The notes: generated by a model from the sequence alone, not told the origin. A DNA stretch of 64,000 bases from Ilex aquifolium (GCA_951799425.1 OX637396.1:33348701-33412700), one strand, 5' to 3'; shown: positions 34,256 through 45,629, counted from the first letter of the stretch. Translations and numbers: made by a program.

Positions 34256-35240
34256 AAATCTCCGAGTTCAAATCCACTATTTTTGCCAACAAGAATTTTT
34301 GGCAATGTTTGCAAATATTTTAATCTACCAATCCCTGAGGGCATCTCTTTTAATTTTGGAGTACCTCGAATGTCAAGATGGCGCAAGTTCACCAAATTTC
34401 CAATATTGGTGGGCAATTTACAGAGGGCGCAACAACCTTTTAATAATAATGTCTGTAAATTGTGGAGAGAACTCACTGATTCAGGCAACCATTTAATCAA
34501 TGTCCTAGATAAATTCAGATGCCGAAGATGTTTCAAATCCCCCATCGTGTTGGGTAGCTCACTTATTTCGTACTCACTCAAAGATAAAACTCTTAAGCGC
34601 CGCAATTTTGGCAATAGGTTGACCAAAATACTATTACTTATATAGAAGAATTCAAAACCACGTGACTTGTAAATTGGCAGCGGTATGAAAGTCCGTAAAC
34701 CTCTAAGTTCATAAAATGCCTTCAATCTTTTATAGACCTCGTATCGGCGGTGAATGAATGTTGAGTGGCGAGCTTTTTCAGAAATCTTACACCGTTCATT
34801 GCCCTCCATATTATCATCCAACCTAAAGCATGTTTCTCCTGCAACATATTGAGCTAGAACATTCAAATGGTCATGCATCACAAATTTTGATTTCGTGCCA
34901 CCCGAACGTTGGAAGAAGGACCTCGATAATAGCTCCATGAAACAGTCGCCACCTAACACTTCCATTTGTTCTGATTGTTGCAAAAATCCTTCTGCCATCC
35001 ATAACAAAACTAACTCATCCTTGTCAAACTCATAGTCTTTCGGAAATATAGCACAATATGCAAACAATTGCTTCAAGTGAGAAGGGAGATGATGATAGCT
35101 TAATCTCAGAGCTGGAAGGATGCCACTCTTGTGCTCGGATAACTCCCAGATTTTGCTATTCAGTACAGCTTTCCACTCATCTGGGCTATGTATATTACGC
35201 AGAAGGCCTCCTAGTGTCTTCACTGCCAAAGGCAAACGTC
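34256..35240 (-). pseudogene. CNL pseudogene, segment 2: rest of NB-ARC and first LRRs
   Basis: Begins at the other side of the Mutator-like insertion with RLPLAVKTLGGLLRNIHSPDEW (GLPL region), then LPALRLSYHHLPSHLKQ, RNBS-D CAIFPKDYEFDKDELVLLW and the MHD motif as KFVMHDHLNVLAQYVAGE. The MHD pocket tunes NLR activation; MHDHLN is a slight variant of the usual MHDLIN or MHDLV. The first LRRs follow (LPKLRRLRVLSLSEYEISELP, MGDLKHLRHLNLSRTLIKWLP, IGNLVNLRHLDIRGTPKLKEMP). The segment is open throughout and stops at GFELGDL, where the LINE is inserted. Confidence 0.95.
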
Positions 35241-36807
35241 GAGCTTTTGACCCATCCCGAGGCTTTTTGAAAAAAAATTCCTAACTAAGGGTTGGTTTGA
35301 AAATAATTCTCAAACTCAGGTCCTTTTTAAAAAGGTCAAATGGATTGACGTTTTTACCTTAAAGACGTCAGTTGGTTTGACATTTTTATTTTAAAAACGT
35401 CAGTCCATTTGACGTTTTTAACCCGAAGACTGTGGCCCCATGCAACTTAAAAACGTCAAATGGACTAACGTTTTCGTTAAAAACGTCACTCTATTTGACG
35501 TTTTTAACTTAAATAGCCTGGCTCTATTTTTCCCTCTTCTTTCCTCCTTCTCCCTTATTTCCCCCAAATTATCTGGTCTGAGCCCTAGTGCACGCGTGAT
35601 TCCCTTCTTCCCCCAAAACCAGTCAGGCGACCCAGCTGCAACCAATCTCCTCCCCCCTTAGCCAGCCAACTTGCAACCTAGTTCCCCTCGTAGCTGCAAC
35701 CCATCTCGCCCCTTAGCCCTAAAATAACTCAGGCGAACCACCAGGGAAGACGAGGACCACCAGCCACCACCTTTGCTCCACCATTACTGCTGCTCTTCCA
35801 CCATTGACAGTAGGTTAGTGTACTCCATTAGCTTTAATTAATTTTAAATTTTATTTTATTTATTTGTTGTAATGATCTGTTAAATAATAATTTTATTTGT
35901 TTGATGTAATTATCTGTTAAATAGGAATTTTATTTGTTTGTTGCAATGATTTGGTAAATATTCATTTTATTTGTTTAAAAAATCTGTTCGTTAATTGATT
36001 TTATTTTTTTGTTGTAATTTAAGTGTATGTTAAATTTGTGGTGGTTGGGTGGCTGGTGGTGGTGGTTGTTGGGTGGCTGTTGTTGGTTGTTGGGTGGCCT
36101 GTGGATCCGATTGTGGTTCTCAAAGCCATGGTTGACAGTTTTATATCTCTTCTTTTACTTTATGAATCTAAGACATCAACTTTGTGCATCTTATTTCTGG
36201 TTAAATCATCAACCTCATGAAAGGCATTACACATTCTATCAAATTGACGGGATTTTGGTGAGCAAACCAGTTAGCATAAATGATGCGTATTTTGGTATGC
36301 TTTCTTTTGATTGTTGTATTCCATCTTTTTAAGATATTACTTGTTGGGTGGCTGCACACCACCAGTATGTAACAACTAGTAATAACAAGTTGAAGATGGT
36401 GGAGTGACACAAGATATATCGGCTCCGCCTGAAGGTAAGCGGCCCAAGCGACAGAGGAGACCACCACCTTGTAGGACGTAGTCCTTTTGTTACATTTTTT
36501 GTATAAAAATTGTGACTATTGTTGTTGTATATAATTGAGACCACCACCTTGTGTACTCGATAATCCTTTATGTTGTTTTGAATATCAACCACGTTGTTGA
36601 CATCATTTTTTTTACATGTATACGTTCTGAATAACTTATATTTTTTTACAGCTTAATAAACATTAATGTCGATATGATCAACATTACAAATAAAATTTTA
36701 TTTTTATTTTATGTATGCGTTTATAATTATATGATAAAATTAAAATTAATTATATATATACGTTTTCAATTTTTTAAGTTTGATATGCTAAAAAATATAA
36801 GTATATT

Positions 36808-37140
36808 TAAATTATCAAAATTTATTTATTGAATGTAATTAAATTTTTAAATAAATAAAAAAAAACTAATCCTATCAAAAAGAGAGGGAGCAAAACATTT
36901 TTGGGTATTATTGTTAGGGAGAAAAGAAATTTATGTATTTTTAAATTATCAAAATTTATTTATTGAATGTAATTAATTTTTTAAATAAATAAAAAAAAAC
37001 CTCATCCTCTCAAAGAGATAGGGAGCAAAACAGTTTTAGGTATCATTATTAAGGAGAATAACATCAGTAGGACAAACGAAATTTATGTATTTTTAAAATA
37101 TCAAAATTTATTTATTAATTAATTATTTTATTAAATAAAC
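36808..37140. repeat. AT-rich tandem repeat inside the MULE
   Basis: About 2.5 copies of a 135-150-bp unit, each starting TATCAAAATTTATTTATT (near 36814, 36949 and 37100). The first two contain GGGAGCAAAACA followed by GGTAT(T/C)ATT. Copies differ by small indels. Confidence 0.8.
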
Positions 37141-37840
37141 ATCTAAATTTTACTCAGAAAAAAAAAAAGGCAGAAAACCTACCACTAAATTTTTTTTTAG
37201 GTATTATGGTACAGTAACTCATTGACAGTTAAAAGATCTTGTTGGAAACGGTTCACTGTCATTCTTAATTACCGGTGTTCGATATTTTAAAATATTATTC
37301 TAAGTCAAAAAAAAATTTAGGATCATATTAAAATTGATTAGAAATTATATTTATTTAATGCATTTATAATATTTTATAAAACAAATATGGTAAATTTCAT
37401 AGTTAGTCCTGAATTTTACCTCCAATATGAATTTAATCCATGAACTTTCACTTGTCTTATTTTAGTCCCTCAACTATCAATTTTGTTACAGTTAAATCTT
37501 TTTATTTATTTTCATCGTTAGATCAATGCTGAAATCAATCAAATTGGGCTAATCTCCAATTGATCTGACGATGAAAATTAATGGAATAATTTAATTGAAA
37601 TAAAATTGATAACTGATGAATTAAATTAAAACAATTAAAATTTTAAGGACTAAATTAAAACCCGATAGAAAATTATGGGGGCAATTATGATAATTACCAA
37701 AACTAATATTAATTTATTTATTTATTCAGGCATTAGATATTTGGTGATGTCCTTTGGCGCTTGGTCTTTGTCGGTGGAGTGATGTCCTTTACAAGTTCAA
37801 GTAATTGGTTGGTCAAACGGTGCTTGAATTAGAAGCATTA

Positions 37841-38809
37841 GAGCAACTCCAACGGGAGTTGTCATCAGAGGTGTTATCCTATAACCGCTAAAATGGCACC
37901 TCAACGGCAAAAATTCAGACTCCAATGGAGGTGGCATCAGAGGTGGTAAAATGACATCTAGGGTTTTGGGGTGGCATATTTGGCAACTTTGGAGAGAGAA
38001 TTGAGATGTTGCAAAATAGCCGTTGGTGGCTACTGTTCCTTCAACGGCTATATTCCACCCAAATTTCTATAAAAATACAGAGAGAGGAAAGGGGAAGGAA
38101 ACTTGCCTAAAGATCGATTTGTGTACTGCTCCTAGAAAATAGCTTCCCTCAATCCTTGCCTTTGATATCGAAAACCCTAGCTTCCCTCAACTCTTGCCCT
38201 TGCCGTTGGTGTACTGCTCGCATAGCCTGTTGCCGTTGTAAGTTGCAGAGTTGTAGAGAGGCGTAGGGGAAGGGGAGGAAGGGGAGGAAGGGGAAGGGGA
38301 GGAAGACGATATGGTAAGGTAAGGGGAAGGGAAGGGATGGGAAGAAGACGATCTGGTTTTATTAAGGGGAAGGGGAAAGCATTGTAATTTATAATTACAT
38401 CTGCCCCCCCTTTCTTGTTTTAATTTATAAATTGTAATATAATTTATAATTTATAAATTGTTTATACTTTATGGCAGATTTATTTGTTTTAAAGTTGGGT
38501 AATTTTATTTATTTTTTAATTGATAAATTGCTCATTAAATTGCTCATTATTTTTTAATTTTAAATTTGAAAATTTTTTCTATAAAAATATATCCGTTAAA
38601 TTGCGATCGTTATGAAAAATATACTCGTTAAAATATAACCGTTAAGTTTAATTATATTTTTTAATAAAAAACATTGAAATATTAAAATGACACCCCATTT
38701 TGGCACCTACCATTGGAACAGAAACACTGTTCAGGGGTGCCAAAACACTGTTCAAGGTTGTAAAATGGCATTTGGCACCCATTTTTAGCAACTCCCCTTG
38801 GAGTTGCTC
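37841..38809. mobile_element. Harbinger-like MITE nested in the MULE, 969 bp
   Basis: Inverted ends GAGCAACTCCAACGGGAGTTG and CAACTCCCCTTGGAGTTGCTC with a TTA direct repeat (37838-37840 and 38810-38812). TTA target and GAGCA-CTCCAA ends are typical of PIF/Harbinger (Tourist-like) elements. Inner sequences such as ATGGCACC and GGTGCCA are also inverted. There is a G/A-rich (GGGGAAGG)n tract near 38270-38385 and no coding sequence. Confidence 0.85.
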
Positions 38810-39097
38810 TTAGAAGGCGTCAAATAAGTTAAGGCATTAGAAAGCTTCAGTTGATCTGACGTCTCTTCTAAAACCATCTGACGTTTTTAAGCATTTGAAC
38901 TACACTACAAAATTGGGTTAAAAACGTCAAATGGACTGACGTTTTTAGGATAAAAACATCAAATCAATTGACGTTTTTAACCTAAAAACGTTAATTCATT
39001 TAACGTTTTTAAAAAAGACCTAGGTTTGAAAATTATTTTCAAACCAACCTTTAATTGAAATTTTTTTTTCAAAAAGCCTGGGATGGGTCAAAAGCTC

Positions 39098-40219
39098 GGC
39101 AAACGTCCACACTTTTTGACTATATCCTTGCCAATTGCTTCCAAATTTGGATGGTCATCAAAATTTTTTGTACCCAACGCATGTTGAGCCAACAAAGACA
39201 AACAATCGTCTTCTGCCAAAACATTCAGAGGGTAAGAAGGAACAGAACCCATGAAACGTGCAACCCTTCATTTCGAGTCATAACAATAATTTTACTTCCT
39301 GGGAGCCCAACTAGAATAGGAGCACGGAGGCGATCCCAATCTTCGTATTTCTCGTTCCAAACATCATCCAAAACAATAAGAAATTTTCTTCGAGAAAGTT
39401 TCTCTTTGAGACTCACTCGCAACATGTTGAGGTCGTTGAAGTCACATCTTTCATTGGTCACTGCCTGACAAATAATCTTGGTTATCATGAATACATCGAA
39501 CTCTTCAGAAACACATGCCCATGCTTTCGTATCAAAGAAATCCTTAACCTTCTCATCATTGTAGACAAGTTGAGCAAGAGTGGTCTTGCCCACACCACCC
39601 ATACCAACTATTAGAATGACGCGTGCTTCATCATTGAGCACCAATTCAAGTATTTCTTGTTTTTCCTTTTTCCGACCATGGACATGGGATTCAACCACCA
39701 AGGAAGTTGTTTCCGATGATCTGTCTTTGCTTTTGTTTGACCCTACTTCGGGAGTAGCTCTCAAACTCAGAACATCTCTTAGTTGTGCAATATCGTCTAA
39801 TCTGACAGCGATCTCCGCAATCTTGGGCTCCAACTTGAATTTGAGCTCAATAGATCTAGGGAAATCAGTCAAAGAAGTAGATAGGAAGTTCAGTACCTTC
39901 ACCTTGCTAGTGGTAGCTGCTGCTTCGGTCTCCGTCTTTAATTTATAGGCCAAAGCTTCTGTCTCAATCTTGTCCACAAGATTATCCACATCGTAAGCCA
40001 GATCCCTCAGATCCGCCAGCCACAGATTCACAGTTTCGTCACTTACTTGTTTAGTCACTGCATCGTTGAGCAACACTTTAATAGTACTAAGCACTTTGAG
40101 CAATTTCATCACTTGGGTATGAATTCCCACGCTGCGAGCAAAGCTTAACAGCTCGCGAGAGGCCAGTCTCTCGAATAGCACAGCTAAAAATGCACCCAGA
40201 AAACTTCTGCAATAGCCAT
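39098..40219 (-). pseudogene. CNL pseudogene, segment 1: CC and NB-ARC N-terminal half
   Basis: Start chosen at ATG 40219 because MAIAEVF matches the common CNL N-terminus. One base appears missing in a T-run near 40199, after which the frame continues as LAVLFERLASRELL. The coiled coil carries the EDVID-like AYDVDNLVDKIETEAL. NB-ARC motifs: HGRKKEKQEILELVL, P-loop IVGMGGVGKTTLAQLVYND, RNBS-A FDTKAWACVSEEFDVF, kinase-2 KFLIVLDDVWNE, RNBS-B SKIIVMTRN. A second missing base near 39264 shifts the frame; beyond it one reads VARFMGSVPSYPLNVLAEDD and KDIVKKC up to the Mutator-like insertion in the GLPL motif. Confidence 0.95.
39584..39605 (-). promoter_or_regulatory. Likely miR482/2118-type target site in the P-loop codons
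   Basis: The CNL sense strand here encodes GMGGVGKT. The plus-strand complement reads TCTTGCCCACACCACCCATA, with CC following, which closely resembles the miR482/miR2118 superfamily as I recall it (pattern TCTTNCCNAC, NCCNCCCATNCC). In many eudicots these 22-nt miRNAs cut CNL transcripts at this point and trigger phased siRNAs. The match is from memory of the family consensus, not a search. Any effect on this pseudogene is inference. Confidence 0.5.
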
Positions 40220-40398
40220 TTTGTTTTCGGTTTTGGGAGATGGAGTGGGAACAAGAAGAGGAAACACAGAAAATGCACGTGTGTGAAAGATGGGTTTCAA
40301 CACTGATTGAGGCCTGAAGTCTATGAGATTAAAGAAAAAGAAACCAAAGGGTTTTTTTTCTTCCAAAAAGCAACGAATGCATTATTGATTGTTTGTCA
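40220..40398. promoter_or_regulatory. Remaining proximal 5' flank of the CNL gene
   Basis: About 180 bases lie between the CNL ATG and the copia insertion. It includes 5' UTR-like and A/T-run sequence. No clear TATA box could be chosen. The rest of the promoter would now lie beyond 45629. Confidence 0.4.
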
Positions 40399-40788
40399 AA
40401 AAGGAGATTGTATTGGCTTACTCAATGGAGGAGCCAGGCAATATATTTAGAGTAATGCTACACTGACCAAATTTTGGGACCAAATTTAGAGCCCAAATGA
40501 CATGGCAGCATGTCATTTGGAGTATTTATTGGGGCCCAAATGACATGACACCAACTAAAAAAGCCCAAGTCAGCTGCCATGTTATTTGGGCTCTAAATTT
40601 GGTCTCAAAATTTGGTCAGTGTAGCATTATTCATATATTTATATTCACAAGAGTATATTACAAGAAAGGAAGGAAATAAAAAGCAATAAATACAAATATA
40701 TAATGGTCAAACCAAATCACGTAATTATAGGATCGTAACGGACGTGATCCTAGAATTACGGACTGAGAAATAAACATGATATCCAACA
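40399..40788 (-). repeat. 3' LTR of the young copia, carrying a MITE
   Basis: Matches 45432-45629 except for about one base and an inserted 183-bp MITE plus its 9-bp duplication. On the element strand it starts TGTTGGATATCATG. Confidence 0.9.
40450..40632. mobile_element. 183-bp Mutator-type MITE inside the copia LTR
   Basis: Ends GAGTAATGCTACACTGACC and its near-perfect inverse GGTCAGTGTAGCATTATTC. The 9-bp duplication ATATATTTA lies on both sides (40441-40449 and 40633-40641). The other LTR gives the empty site. The whole element is close to palindromic. A 9-bp target fits Mutator-like MITEs. Confidence 0.92.
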
Positions 40789-40799
40789 CTCCCCCTCAA

Positions 40800-43700
40800 G
40801 CTGAAGCTAAGATGTTAATCAAGCCAAGCTTGACTATAGAAGACTTCAAAAGGGACGGCCCCACTGACTTTGTGAACATATCTGCTGTCTGCTCTAAAGA
40901 CGGAACAAATGATGGAGTAATAATGCTAGCTCGAACTTTCTCTCGAATAAAGTGGATATCGACCTCAATGTGTTTCGATCTCTCATGGAGCACTGAATCG
41001 GAGGCAAGCATTATGGCAGACTTGTTATCACAAAATAAGTAAGAAGAATCCGTCTCTGGAAATCCCAACTCAGTAAGTAATGATCGAATCCAAAGAAGCT
41101 CACAGGTGCCTTGTGCCATGGCACGATATTCTGCTTCAGCAGAGGAGTGAGAAACAACAGATTGCTTCTTACTTTTCTATGATAAAAGGTGTTTACCATA
41201 GAAAGTACAGAAGCCAGAGGTAGATCGTCTATCTGTCTTGGATCCAGCATAATAAGCATATGTAAAACATGAGACTCCAGACTGAGTACCCGAACCATAG
41301 AACAATCCAAGGCCTGGACTCGCTTTGAGATATCTCAAGATGTGATAGACAGCATCCAAGTGAGTTGTGCGTGGAGCATGCATAAACTGACTCACGATAC
41401 TCACTGAAAAAGCTAAGTCAGGTCTGGTATTGGTCAGATAAATGAGACGGCCTACCAGACGTTGATATGAAGCAAGGTTATCAAGTAAATCTCCTGATTC
41501 TGCAGAGAGCTTCTGATTTGGATCCATAGGGGTAGAAGCTGGTCTGCATCCAAGCATCCCCGTATCTGATAAAAGATCTAACGTATACTTTCTTTGAGAT
41601 AAAGAAATCCCATGACTAGATCTAGCAACCTCTATCCCAAGGAAGTATCGAAGAAGGCCCAAATCCTTAACATCAAAGAAGCTGGCAAGATCCTTCTTAA
41701 CTTGAGCAATACCCACCGAGTCACCTCCAGTAATGATAATATCATCAACATACACATAAAGAATAATACACCGTCCATCAGGTTGGCGACGAGTGAAGCA
41801 TGTGTGATTAGATTGGCAATGAATAAAGTCCATGGATAAAATCACATCACTGAAACGGCTAAACCATGCCCTTGGAGACTGTTTTAACCCATAAAGGGAT
41901 TTGCGGAGACAACATACCTTTCCCGCATACTCCCCCTCAGCCCGAAATCCAGGGGGTGGATCCATATAAATAGTCTCGAGTAAATCACCATTCAAGAAGG
42001 CATTCTTGATATCTAGCTGATGAAGAGGCCAAGAATGAGATGCTGCAAGAGAGATAACCAACCGAACTGTAGTCAGCTTTGCCGTCGGGGCAAAAGTAGC
42101 ACTAAAGTCTTTCCCTGGAACCTGAGTAAATCCTTTAGCAACAAGACGAGCTTTGTAACGCTCAATGGAACCATCAGGTAAGTACTTCAGACTAAACACC
42201 CACTTACATCCCACAGTCTTCATACCAGGAGGAAGAGTCACTAGATCCCAAGTGTGATTCTGCTGGAGAGCATCCATTTCTGCTCGCATAGCAGAGATCC
42301 ACTGTGGATGCTGAAAAGCCTCAGATACAGAGCGGGGAATAGAAATAGAGTCAAACTTCCCCAAACAAGCCTGATAAGAATCTGAAAGGCCATCATAAGA
42401 GACAAACTGGGATATTGGGTGATTAGTGCTACTAGAAAAACCATACCAATTAGGGGGGTTACGGATACGAGTAGGATAACGTGGAGAAGTAGGAGGAGTA
42501 AGAACAGGGACAGGGGAAGAAGGTATACCTGAATCCAAGGATGCTTCTGACAGAGAATTCTGAGGACGAGGGTGCCTGGAATAAACCTGTAGGGGAAAGG
42601 GGATAGGTGTAGATGACACCTGTTCTGGAGAAGGATCAAATATGGGTAAAGGGTAAACGTGACTAGCTTCTTCAGGAGGAAGAGAGGGAGGTTCCTGCAC
42701 AAAAGGAGATGTACCAAAAAACGGAACATCTTCTAAAAACGTGACATCAAATGAGTGATATAGGTGTTTGGACACAGGATCATAACAACGGTACCCTTTA
42801 GACATGGCAGAGTATCCTAAGAACACACATCAGATAGCCTTATCATCTAATTTGGTACGAGTAGGACGTCGGTCCTGGACAAAACAAGTGCATCCAAACA
42901 CCCGTGGAAGAATAGGAAAAAGAACTTGATCAGGATAAAGAAGCTGAACTGGGGCTTTGCCGGACAAGACTCTCCTAGGAGTGCGATTGATTAAATAAAT
43001 TGCAGTTAGGACAGCCATATGCCAAAAATATTTGGGAACCTCCATGCCACGTAAAAGGCAGCGAACAACAGACATAATATGTCGGTTTTTTCGTTCGGCC
43101 ACACCATTCTGCTTAGAGGTGTAAGGACACGTTAATTGTTGCAAGATGCCCTGTTGGTTAAGCTGAGATCGGAAGTCATTAGAAATGTACTCACGACCAT
43201 TATCAGATCGAATATTCCTAACAGTGGTATTAAATTGAGTTTGAATCATCTTAAGAAATTGAGAAAACAGCGGAAAGACTTCAGATTTTTTCTTAAGAAG
43301 GTAAACCCAAGTGCACCTGGAATAGTCATCTATGAAAGTCACATAATAACGGTGACCAGAAAGGGCAGTGACAGGAGAGGGTCCCCACACATCAGAATGA
43401 ATAAGATCAAATATAGCATAAGCACGATGCATACGGGGAATATAACTAGAGCGAATATGTTTTGACAGTTCACAAACCACACAACAAAAATTATGAGTCT
43501 TGCAAGCTTTTATTAAAGATGGAAACAATTTGCATAAATACTGAAAATTGACATGACCCAAACGAGCATGCCATAAAGACAATGTTTTTAAAGAAAAAAC
43601 ATAAGAGTGTGACTCAGGTAACACAGAGGCCTGGAGAACAGAAGTTTCAGGAGGTAAAGGTGGAGGATCCCCAAAGTAATAAAGCCCGTCGCGCTCATAT

Positions 43701-44150
43701 CCCCTGCCAAAAATCTTCCTCGAACTCAGGTCCTGTAACAAACAACGATCATGTAAGAAAATGATCGCACAATTAAAACTTTTAGCAAGTTTACTAACAG
43801 ACAAAAGGTTAAAGGCAAAATTTAGGACATAAAGAACTGAAGAAAGAGTAATATGGGGAGATAAAGACACATTGCCTTTACTCTGTATCTGAGTAGTGGA
43901 TCCATCAGCTAAGCAAACAGACTGGTGAACAGGAGTAACAGGAGAGGAAAAAAGTGATAACTCACCAGTCATGTGATCATTGGCTCCTGAATCTAGAACC
44001 CAAGTAGGTGTCTCAGGCCTAACATGAAGAGTAGTGGGAGTACCTGTAGCCACTGTGGCAGTAGGAGTGACACTTGTACTTGCGTTGCGCTGAACAAGAG
44101 AGCCAAGTTGGCGCTGGAGAAGACCAAACTGTGCCTGAAGCTGGCTCAAA
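40800..44150 (-). pseudogene. Young copia pol region (fossil)
   Basis: In order along the element: protease WVLDSGANDHMTG; the pre-integrase segment LWHARLGHVNFQYL; integrase core (HSDVWGPSP, YVTFIDDYSRCTWVY, RSDNGREY); reverse transcriptase (WISAMRAEMDALQQNHTW, VGCKWVFSLKYLPDG, LHQLDIKNAFLNGDL, ILYVYVDDIIITG); RNase H (TSGFCTFYGKHLLS, YLFCDNKSAIMLA). Integrase before RT is the Ty1/copia order. Fossil; single changes not listed. Confidence 0.92.
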
Positions 44151-44183
44151 TCTGACTGAGAAGTGGCGGGTCCTGAACTTGTC

Positions 44184-45075
44184 TCAGCAACAGCAGCAGA
44201 ACGTGAAGACCCCCCTAGGCCTGTTCCTCACAAATTTCTGTTTTAGCTCAGGGTGAAGTTTGAAGCAACGGGCCTTAAGGTGACCCATTGCCCCACAGTG
44301 ATGGCAAGTCATAGGGCCTCCAGTTGGACAGGTCCCAGAATGAGCTGCAAAGGCCATCTGATCAGGAACAACAACTGACTCAGGAATTGAGGCATGAGTA
44401 GGAGGCATCTGAAGCAGGCGCATGCGGCGCTCATCACTCTCAATAGTGGCAAAGGCCTCATACAGTGATGGCATAGGTGAGGTGTTGAGAATCTGAGCAC
44501 GAAGAGGTTCAAACTCAAGTTTCAACCCCATTAAAAATTGATATGTGTGCTGCCGATTGAGCCTTTTGACCACTATAGTAGCTGTATCTGCTGAAAATTC
44601 GCTCAAAGGTTCATACTGAGCCAATTCCTCCCATCTAGATTGCAGGTACCCAAAAAAATCGGCTACTGATAGTTTTAAAAGAACCTGAGACGCACGAGAG
44701 ATATCCCGATAAAGCTCAAATATTCTTGCCTCATTGCGAGCATGTGCGTACATCTGTGATAAAGCACTCCAACATTCATAGACGGTCTCATGGAACATGA
44801 ACATATTGTAAATCCTAGGCTCCATAGAATTAAAGAGCCAGCCTAGAATTGTACAATTGTCAATGTCCCATTGGGCAAATTTGGGATCGCCTATCGCCGG
44901 TTTTTTTTCAGTGCCAAGAATCCACCCTGTCTTTCCTTTTCCACCTAAATAAAGACGAGATGATCGAGACCAAGAAGCAAAATTTGTACCATTCAAGAGC
45001 ACACTAGTCACACGCTGGGCAGGTGTATGTTGAGCGGGAGTTACATCAGCACTTTTACCACTAAAATCCCCCATA
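44184..45075 (-). pseudogene. Young copia gag region (fossil)
   Basis: Begins at MGDFSGKSADVTPAQHTPA. The gag domain shows LLNGTNFASWSRSSRLYLGG and KFAQWDIDNCTILGWLFNSM, then ELAQYEPLSEFSADTATIV and a CCHC knuckle CHHCGAMGHLKARC. It would have formed the virus-like particle. Confidence 0.88.
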
Positions 45076-45431
45076 ACAAAAAATAGGATTGCACGAGAAA
45101 ACAATACGGAGTATAACACGAACAAGCCTCCAACAAGAACAATATTTAAACCACAAAAAAAAGTTGAACACCAATCAAACCTTACCCGAGTAAGAATTCC
45201 ACAAAAAATCAGCCGGCGAAAAGTGAAACCTCGCTGAAAACAGCCGAAAAACACGGCTACGAACAGTCCCAATAAGTCTAGAAAGACCACCGAAAGAAAA
45301 AAAAAAAAAAAATCTGCCGGAAAGAACTCGGCGGAGAAGTTCGTCAAATCTTTGCCGCCGAAAACACCAGTAGTCCAAACATAACAGGAAGCAAAAGGGA
45401 ATTGAGGGTTACGTGACCTGGCTCTGATACC

Positions 45432-45629
45432 AAAAGGAGATTGTATTGGCTTACTCAATGGAGGAGCCAGGCAATATATTTATATTCACAAGAGTATATT
45501 ACAAGAAAGGAAGGAAATAAAAAGCAATAAATACAAATATATAATGGTCAAACCAAATCACGTAATTATAGGATCGTAACGGACGTGATCCTATAATTAC
45601 GGACTGAGAAATAAACATGATATCCAACA
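45432..45629 (-). repeat. 5' LTR of the young copia (198 bp)
   Basis: Same sequence as the left LTR apart from about one base, without the MITE. Flanked on the element's inner side by the tRNA-Met primer-binding site (about 45419-45431). Confidence 0.9.

Larger units (their letters stand above)
35241..39097. mobile_element. Mutator-like (MULE) non-autonomous element, 3.86 kb
   Basis: Terminal inverted repeats of about 190 bp begin GAGCTTTTGACCCATCCC at both ends, and a direct duplication GGCAAACGTC flanks it (35231-35240 and 39098-39107). The 9-10-bp duplication and long TIRs point to the Mutator superfamily. Each TIR holds several inverted copies of AACGTCAAATGGACTGACGTT-like motifs. No transposase was seen. 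The interior has a CT-rich stretch, a GGT-rich stretch, an AT-rich tandem repeat and a nested Harbinger-like element. A short open piece near 36418-36480 (DISAPPEGKRPKRQRRPPPC) might be a captured coding fragment. It disrupts the GLPL motif of the CNL gene. Confidence 0.85.
25827..40219 (-). pseudogene. CC-NB-ARC-LRR disease resistance pseudogene, RPP13-like-1 type
   Basis: A coiled-coil NLR immune receptor relic running right to left. Its family senses pathogen effectors in the cytosol and triggers hypersensitive defence through ATP-dependent NB-ARC switching. Visible in order: MAIAEVF start, coiled coil, P-loop GMGGVGKTT, LDDVW, the GLPL region, RNBS-D CAIFPKDYEF, MHD-type VMHDHLN, then leucine-rich repeats and the usual SGEDWPKIAHIPYVQI end. 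The tryptophan in LDDVW and the absence of a TIR domain mark a CNL. The gene appears intronless, as many of this class are. It is dead: a 3.86-kb Mutator-like element sits in GLPL, a 6.5-kb LINE sits at the start of the LRR, and about five single-base indels shift the frame. The remaining sequence is otherwise well preserved, so loss looks fairly recent. Confidence 0.95.
40399..45629 (-). mobile_element. Young Ty1/copia element (fossil, nearly whole)
   Basis: A 5.2-kb copia element running right to left, with 198-bp LTRs (the left one enlarged by a MITE). It has a tRNA-Met primer-binding site (TGGTATCAGAGCC) inside the 5' LTR and a purine tract GCTTGAGGGGGAG next to the 3' LTR. Gag, protease, integrase, reverse transcriptase and RNase H occur in the copia order. 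By eye the two LTRs differ at about one position, suggesting insertion within a few hundred thousand years. It looks nearly whole with about three breaks. No matching target duplication was found (TGTCA left, GACTA right). It lies about 180 bp upstream of the CNL start codon. Confidence 0.93.
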
